Positions 59,306 to 64,000 of a DNA stretch of 64,000 nucleotides are shown one piece after another. The DNA lies in the NCBI GenBank assembly GCA_946403215.1, contig CAMIZG010000001.1, forward strand, positions 1 through 64,000, read 5' to 3'. Origin of the DNA: an uncultured Bacteroidales bacterium. Its GTDB lineage: Bacteria; Bacteroidota; Bacteroidia; Bacteroidales; Paludibacteraceae. The translations under genes were made by a program, and so were the position numbers. Under the pieces are notes generated by a model. The model saw only the letters and a list, made by a program, of their open reading frames with translations, ran no database searches and was not told the origin of the DNA. The number at the start of each line of letters is the position of its first letter. Position 1 is the first letter of the stretch.

Positions 59306-60814
59306 ATGAAAAAGTTTACACTTTTGTTTGCGACTGTGTTCGCTTGTGTCTTACCTGTTATGTCGCAGGAGGTAGAGAGTTCTGCGACTGTTGATTCGGT
59401 AGCAGTAGTTGATGGAAATGACTACGTTCTTGTGGCTGACCCGGCTGTACTTGTTTCTTCCCCCGCAACTGACGAATCATCGGCTACAGCCGGTGATACG
59501 ACCCTGGTTGCAGGTGAGTCGGAAAAGCCGGAGGATGAGTCCCTGCTCTTGTCGGATGATTCGGCTGTGCCGGAGGATGACCTGCTAGCCAATGATGCTA
59601 TGGCAGAGGAGCCGGTAGATAACGAGCCTGCCGAAGGTGATGAAATCGAGTTGAAGTATGTTCCTAACCGCTTTATTGACAACTGGGAACTGAACATCGC
59701 CGGTGGTGTGAGTCTGTTGTTCAATGGTATGGGACACAATGAAGCAACTACATCTGCCCCGATCATTAGTGGTAATCGTAGGATTTTTGATGCTTTGGGC
59801 GCTGCCGGTGAGATTACCGCAACCAAGTGGTTTAACCCGTATGCAGCGTTGCGTATAGGTTGGTTGGCCGGTTATCTGCCTTCACAAGAAGCTAAGAATA
59901 ATAAATCGAGTTTTCCGATTGCAGACATGGATAACTACGTGCATGTGGATGCTTTGTGGGACTGGACCACACAGTTTGGCGGCTACAAACCGAATCGTAT
60001 ATATGATGCTGTCCCTTACCTGCATTTTGGTGTTGTGGCTAATCAGGCATTTGGCGCAGGTGTTGGTGGCGGTTTGGGTTTCTTGAATCGTTTTCACGTG
60101 GCAGAGCATTGGTTGATCAATCTGGACTTGCGTGGTACGGTTACTACGGCTCGCAAGTATGGTTTGGAGTCCGGTATAGCGCTCAATATGCATGCCTTGA
60201 TAGGCGTGACCTATCGCTTTGATAAAGTGGGCTGGAGGAAAACCGTTGAGAACCCCTACAAGGCTACTCTGGAAGAGTTGCGTGCGGCTAATGCTGAGTT
60301 GGATCAGAAACGTGCTCAGATGCAGGAGGACAACGAGAAACTGGAAGAGTCCGTAAGCCAGCGTGAACAGGAGCGTAAAGAGCTCGCCCAACTGGTGGCT
60401 GCCATTACCAAAGATACAGCGTTCTATGGCGTGCCTGATACGATGGAGCTGACTGTATATTATGCAATTAACTCGTCGGAATTGTCGCAGCACGAGAAAG
60501 CGCATATGAATACGTATCTGCGTCTGATTAGCCTAAACGACCCGAGCTACATCCACATGTACAAGGTAATCGGTACGGCGGATGCTGAGACCGGCGCGAA
60601 GGAAGTGAACGAGCGTCTCTGCCAGCGTCGTGCAGAAACCATCAAGCGGGTGCTCATTGACAATGGCGTGGATCCGGAGAACATTACAACGGAGATAGAG
60701 ATCATCAAGGGCGATGCCCAGATGGCTCGTGCTTCGCATGTGATTATCTATCCTGTTGAGAAACCGAAGATTGTGATTCCGGACACGGTCAATCTGGATG
60801 TAGATGAGGAGTAA
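59306..60814 (+). CDS. OmpA-family outer-membrane protein
   Basis: The 502-aa protein has a signal peptide (FTLLFATVFACVLPVMSQ), an acidic Ser/Glu/Asp-rich linker (about residues 20-115), an outer-membrane beta-barrel (about 125-320), a coiled coil (about 325-370) and an OmpA-like peptidoglycan-binding domain (about 385-485: AINSSELSQHEKAHMNTYLR, NERLCQRRAETIKRVLIDNGV). It probably ties the outer membrane to the wall. It precedes the polysaccharide export genes. Confidence 0.9.
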   Translation: MKKFTLLFATVFACVLPVMSQEVESSATVDSVAVVDGNDYVLVADPAVLVSSPATDESSATAGDTTLVAGESEKPEDESLLLSDDSAVPEDDLLANDAMAEEPVDNEPAEGDEIELKYVPNRFIDNWELNIAGGVSLLFNGMGHNEATTSAPIISGNRRIFDALGAAGEITATKWFNPYAALRIGWLAGYLPSQEAKNNKSSFPIADMDNYVHVDALWDWTTQFGGYKPNRIYDAVPYLHFGVVANQAFGAGVGGGLGFLNRFHVAEHWLINLDLRGTVTTARKYGLESGIALNMHALIGVTYRFDKVGWRKTVENPYKATLEELRAANAELDQKRAQMQEDNEKLEESVSQREQERKELAQLVAAITKDTAFYGVPDTMELTVYYAINSSELSQHEKAHMNTYLRLISLNDPSYIHMYKVIGTADAETGAKEVNERLCQRRAETIKRVLIDNGVDPENITTEIEIIKGDAQMARASHVIIYPVEKPKIVIPDTVNLDVDEE

Positions 60815-60834
60815 GATGTAGGCATGATTGAATC

Positions 60835-61680
60835 ATGAAGGGTGTACTAGTCATGAAGCATGTACTATATAGCATTATCATCTGTAGCGTAGTTCTGTTG
60901 AGTTCTTGCATCTCACAGCGCAAGTTATCGTACTTGCATGATGTGGATGCATCCTCAGCGGACTCTATCAACAAAACCTACAAGCCTCTAAATGAAAACT
61001 GCATAACGCAAGGAGATCTGCTCTCTATCTTTGTCAATGCCTTGGATGTTGAGGCGGTTCAGGCATTCAATATGCCTGTGGCCAATGTGCAGACTCTTGG
61101 CTCAAGGACGGTGGCGACCTCGCCTGGTGGTGGGACATTGCAAGGCTATTGGGTTGATCCGGAGGGAAATATTGATTTCCCCGTCTTGGGTAAATTGCAC
61201 GTGGAGGGCATGACAACCACTCAGTTGAAAGATACACTTACGGGATTGATATCTCAATCGGTAAAAGATCCGATTGTTAATATCAATTTCATGAACTTTT
61301 ATATTACCATTTTGGGGGAAGTGAAAAATCCGGGACGTCTTAGCGTAAATACGCAAGGGATGACAATATTTGAGGCATTAGGTTTGGCGGGTGATTTAAC
61401 AATATACGGTAAGCGCAATAATGTACTCGTATCCCGTGAAGTGGATGGCAAGATGGAGTTTGCCCGATTAAATCTAAATGATCAATCCATATTTGCTTCG
61501 CCATATTATTATATTCGACAGAATGATGTGATTTACGTTGAACCTAATAATGCACGGGCTATCTCGTCGCAGAATATCCCATTGTATCTGTCTGTGATAA
61601 CAACTTTAGGTTCAATGGCAACTGTTATTGTTTCGGTATATACAAACTCCCTTACAATTCAGGCTTTGAAAAGGCAATAA
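60835..61680 (+). CDS. Wza-like polysaccharide export lipoprotein
   Basis: The 281-aa protein has a lipobox ending at Cys25 (LLSSC), the Poly_export/SLBB region with GDLLSIFVNALD, YWVDPEGNIDFPVLGKLHVEG and VLGEVKNPGRL-like ILGEVKNPGRLSVN, and a C-terminal hydrophobic helix. It forms the outer-membrane exit for capsule or EPS. A later in-frame ATG at 60853 gives an equally good lipoprotein signal. It begins 20 bp after the OmpA gene and precedes a Wzc-type kinase. Confidence 0.93.
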   Translation: MKGVLVMKHVLYSIIICSVVLLSSCISQRKLSYLHDVDASSADSINKTYKPLNENCITQGDLLSIFVNALDVEAVQAFNMPVANVQTLGSRTVATSPGGGTLQGYWVDPEGNIDFPVLGKLHVEGMTTTQLKDTLTGLISQSVKDPIVNINFMNFYITILGEVKNPGRLSVNTQGMTIFEALGLAGDLTIYGKRNNVLVSREVDGKMEFARLNLNDQSIFASPYYYIRQNDVIYVEPNNARAISSQNIPLYLSVITTLGSMATVIVSVYTNSLTIQALKRQ

Positions 61681-61684
61681 TCGA

Positions 61685-64000
61685 ATGGCTCAACAACAAA
61701 AACAACAGGATATTCAGGAGTTTGATTATGTCAAACTGTTTTTCCATTGTCTGCATTATTGGTATTGGTTTGCTTTGTGCGTGGCAGTTTGTGTTGGGTT
61801 GGCTATGTTATATTTGCAGCGCAAGACAAACGTGTATTCCACAATTTCAACCATCATGATTCGAACTGATAACAACATGTCGCGTTCATCATTACAAACG
61901 GATATGTTGGAGTTGATGGGATATCAGACCAGCAAGATCATTGATGATGAGATTCAGATTATAACCTCTCATGCTATTATGGAGCAAGCGGTACGCGCAT
62001 TGAATCTGCAGACAGAGTACCGAAAGAAAGTCGGCTTGCGTTGGGTGGGGCAGTATCCTAATCCGGACGTGTTGCTTACTTTTCAGCCTGGAGTGTTAGA
62101 TACTCTTCAATACCTTGGATTAGAGTTAGAGCGAACGGAGTTCGATTACATTTTAGGGGTAACATATAGACAATCAACGACTACTTACCATATTAGTTCT
62201 TTACTCGATCCGATTCCTACATCAGCGGGCTTATTATCGTTAACCGAGATGCGTCCTCTCAAAGCGGGAGATAAAATGCGAATAGTTACTTCGCCTGTGG
62301 TTGCTTGTGCTAATCAGCAACTTGGTGGATTAGCATGTCGTCCAGCCAAGAAGGAGAGCAACGTGATAATCATCTCTATGAACAGCGATATGCCATCTCG
62401 GGCAAGAGATGTGATAAACAAGGTTGTAGAGCTCTATAATCTTGATGCTGTGGTGGATAAGAATATCATGGCTACTAATACAGCCAACTTTATTAACGAA
62501 CGTCTGCAAATCGTTGAAAATGAATTGGGTGAGGTTGAGACGGCCGTGGAGGCCTATATGAAGGAGAACGGCCTTACTGATATCTCGCAAGAATTGCACC
62601 TCGTTTTATCAAATCAAACCACCTATCAACGGGAGTTGGCTGAAGTGGAAACCCAGATTAATTTGTTGAACTTCCTTGCAGATTACCTCAATGAACCGGG
62701 TAACGAGCATGTATTGATTCCCTCTAATCTGGGTGTGAAAGATGGAGCATTGCAAAAATTAATAAATGACTATAATGCAATACTGCTCCAGCAAATGCGT
62801 ATAGCGCGTAGCGCTACAGAATCGAACCCGACTTATACACAATCTATAGAACAAGCAAATACATTGCGTCAGGCGATATTGTCGTCCATAACAAATATTC
62901 GTCGCGGTCTTCAGATCCAAAAATCCGATTTAGCCAAGAAGGACCGCGAGCTTTCTTCGCAATTATACAAAACACCGGAGAAGGAACGTAAATATGTGGA
63001 AATCAAACGTCAGCAGGAGATAAAGGAGAAATTATACATTTATCTGTATCAAAAACGTGAGGAGAACGCATTGACCTTGGCATCCACAGTTATGCCAGCC
63101 AAAACGATAGATTCACCGATTATTCAGGGACCGATCTCCCCTCGAACAAGGCGAATCATGATGATTGCTATTGCAATCGGGTTAGGCTTGCCGTTCTTGA
63201 TTATTTTCCTCATGGATTATCTAAACGATGAGGTAAAGGATCTGCGTGAATTCCAGTCGATTGTTAAAGCTCCGTTCCTGGGGCATGTGCTGTACATGCC
63301 ATCTGATAATGTAGTTGCAGTGGACAGCCATAACAATTCGGCACAAGCGGAGCTATTCCGAACGATACGAACGAATCTGCGGTTTATGTTACCGGATAAG
63401 AAGTCACCCATTGTTTTGGTGACCTCGGCGCTGAATGGTGAGGGAAAGTCGTATGTGGCCATCAATATTGCCGCTTCGTTAGCATTGCTGAAAAAGAAAG
63501 TGATAATAGTGGGATTAGATATTCGCAAGCCGACTCTGTCGCAGTACCTGCATATTGATTTCAAAGGTCACCTGACATCTTTCTTGCTTGATCCGACTAT
63601 GCCGTTGGATGAATTAATTATTCCATCCGGAGCAGTGGATAACTTGGATGTAATGCCTTCCGGCGCTATCCCGCCAAACCCCGGTGAGCTTATCCAATCG
63701 GCTAATATGGAGGTGCTGTTTAATGCGCTGAAGGAAAGGTATGATTATATTATCGTGGATACGTCTCCGCTGTATTTGGTATCAGACACTTTCCATTTGG
63801 ATAAGTATGGTGATATGACAATATTCGTAACGCGTGCTAACTATATTTCACGCGAGATGCTTCCATATATCCAAGATATATATGCCAGCCAAAAGATGCA
63901 TAATATGGCATGTATCCTGAATGCATCAACAGGCGGCAAACGTGGTTATGGCTATGGCCGCTATGGCTATGGCCGCTATGGTTACGGTCGCTATGGTTAC
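61685..64000 (+). CDS. Wzc-like polysaccharide co-polymerase with BY-kinase domain (cut by window end)
   Basis: ATG at 61685 opens a frame of 772 codons with no stop before the window end, so the 3' end is missing. It has an N-terminal Wzz domain with membrane helices at about residues 20-42 and 480-500, a coiled middle, then a BY-kinase domain with Walker A GEGKSYVAIN, Walker A' VGLDIRKPTLSQYL and Walker B YIIVDTSPL. The C-terminus has a Gly/Tyr-rich tail (GYGYGRYGYGRYGYGRYGY), which would hold the autophosphorylated tyrosines. It pairs with the upstream Wza-like gene. Confidence 0.9.
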   Translation, partial: MAQQQKQQDIQEFDYVKLFFHCLHYWYWFALCVAVCVGLAMLYLQRKTNVYSTISTIMIRTDNNMSRSSLQTDMLELMGYQTSKIIDDEIQIITSHAIMEQAVRALNLQTEYRKKVGLRWVGQYPNPDVLLTFQPGVLDTLQYLGLELERTEFDYILGVTYRQSTTTYHISSLLDPIPTSAGLLSLTEMRPLKAGDKMRIVTSPVVACANQQLGGLACRPAKKESNVIIISMNSDMPSRARDVINKVVELYNLDAVVDKNIMATNTANFINERLQIVENELGEVETAVEAYMKENGLTDISQELHLVLSNQTTYQRELAEVETQINLLNFLADYLNEPGNEHVLIPSNLGVKDGALQKLINDYNAILLQQMRIARSATESNPTYTQSIEQANTLRQAILSSITNIRRGLQIQKSDLAKKDRELSSQLYKTPEKERKYVEIKRQQEIKEKLYIYLYQKREENALTLASTVMPAKTIDSPIIQGPISPRTRRIMMIAIAIGLGLPFLIIFLMDYLNDEVKDLREFQSIVKAPFLGHVLYMPSDNVVAVDSHNNSAQAELFRTIRTNLRFMLPDKKSPIVLVTSALNGEGKSYVAINIAASLALLKKKVIIVGLDIRKPTLSQYLHIDFKGHLTSFLLDPTMPLDELIIPSGAVDNLDVMPSGAIPPNPGELIQSANMEVLFNALKERYDYIIVDTSPLYLVSDTFHLDKYGDMTIFVTRANYISREMLPYIQDIYASQKMHNMACILNASTGGKRGYGYGRYGYGRYGYGRYGY

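Overview
The window is a piece of a Bacteroidales (phylum Bacteroidota) chromosome. Three lines of evidence agree. First, at least ten promoters fit the Bacteroidota consensus TTTG-N20-TAnnTTTG with exactly 20 bp between the boxes. Second, there is a complete type IX secretion core operon (porP/sprF, gldK, gldL, gldM, gldN) plus a GldJ-type lipoprotein. Third, lineage markers are present: serine palmitoyltransferase for sphingolipids, a DUF3098 protein next to ftsX and uppP, a DUF2795 protein, an alpha-glucan phosphorylase, and a radical SAM/lipoprotein pair. Genus cannot be fixed from this sequence; no rRNA, phage module, IS element or CRISPR array is seen.

Layout. 0-9.8 kb: folP, gldJ-gcvH, nadB with an NlpC/P60 hydrolase, a secreted EEP nuclease, a SIMPL protein, and a minus-strand radical SAM/glycosyltransferase pair. 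9.9-16 kb: guanine deaminase, rpsO, an AraC regulator, miaB, a 53-aa protein behind a long structured leader, greA and a HIT protein. 15.6-22 kb: rod-shape operon mreB-mreC-mreD-PBP2-rodA, then tcdA. 22-23.6 kb: radical SAM/SPASM enzyme with its small lipoprotein. 23.9-26.8 kb: rplM-rpsI and rpsB-tsf, each with leader structure. 26.8-31.4 kb (minus): ftsX, DUF3098, uppP, truB, queA, ung. 31.5-37.6 kb (minus): DUF2795-porP-gldK-gldL-gldM-gldN. 37.8-40.9 kb (minus): tRNA-Ala, a low-complexity lipoprotein, a methyltransferase, cobalamin adenosyltransferase. 41-46.4 kb: TPR/PD40 protein, dCMP deaminase, S41 protease, tRNA-Cys, sufB. 46.4-53.5 kb (minus): pRiA4b-ORF3-like protein, miaA, tRNA-Ser beside a decayed accessory stretch, alpha-glucan phosphorylase, an ABC ATPase, ruvB. 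53.7-64 kb: serine palmitoyltransferase with an SDR, SGNH hydrolase, two deoxynucleoside kinases, a Xer recombinase, OmpA protein, and the start of a polysaccharide export locus (Wza-like, Wzc-like cut by the window end).

Most notable: (1) tRNA-Cys(GCA) and tRNA-Ser(CGA) are each preceded, between promoter and tRNA, by a related ~110-nt structured leader whose helices covary; a third partial copy lies just upstream of miaA, whose enzyme would modify A37 of both tRNAs. (2) Heptamer (7-8 bp) tandem arrays fill many spaces between co-directional genes, often from stop codon to start codon, and similar arrays lie in frame inside miaB, sufB, miaA and the ABC ATPase gene. (3) The radical SAM/lipoprotein pair is a candidate peptide-modification system of unknown product.
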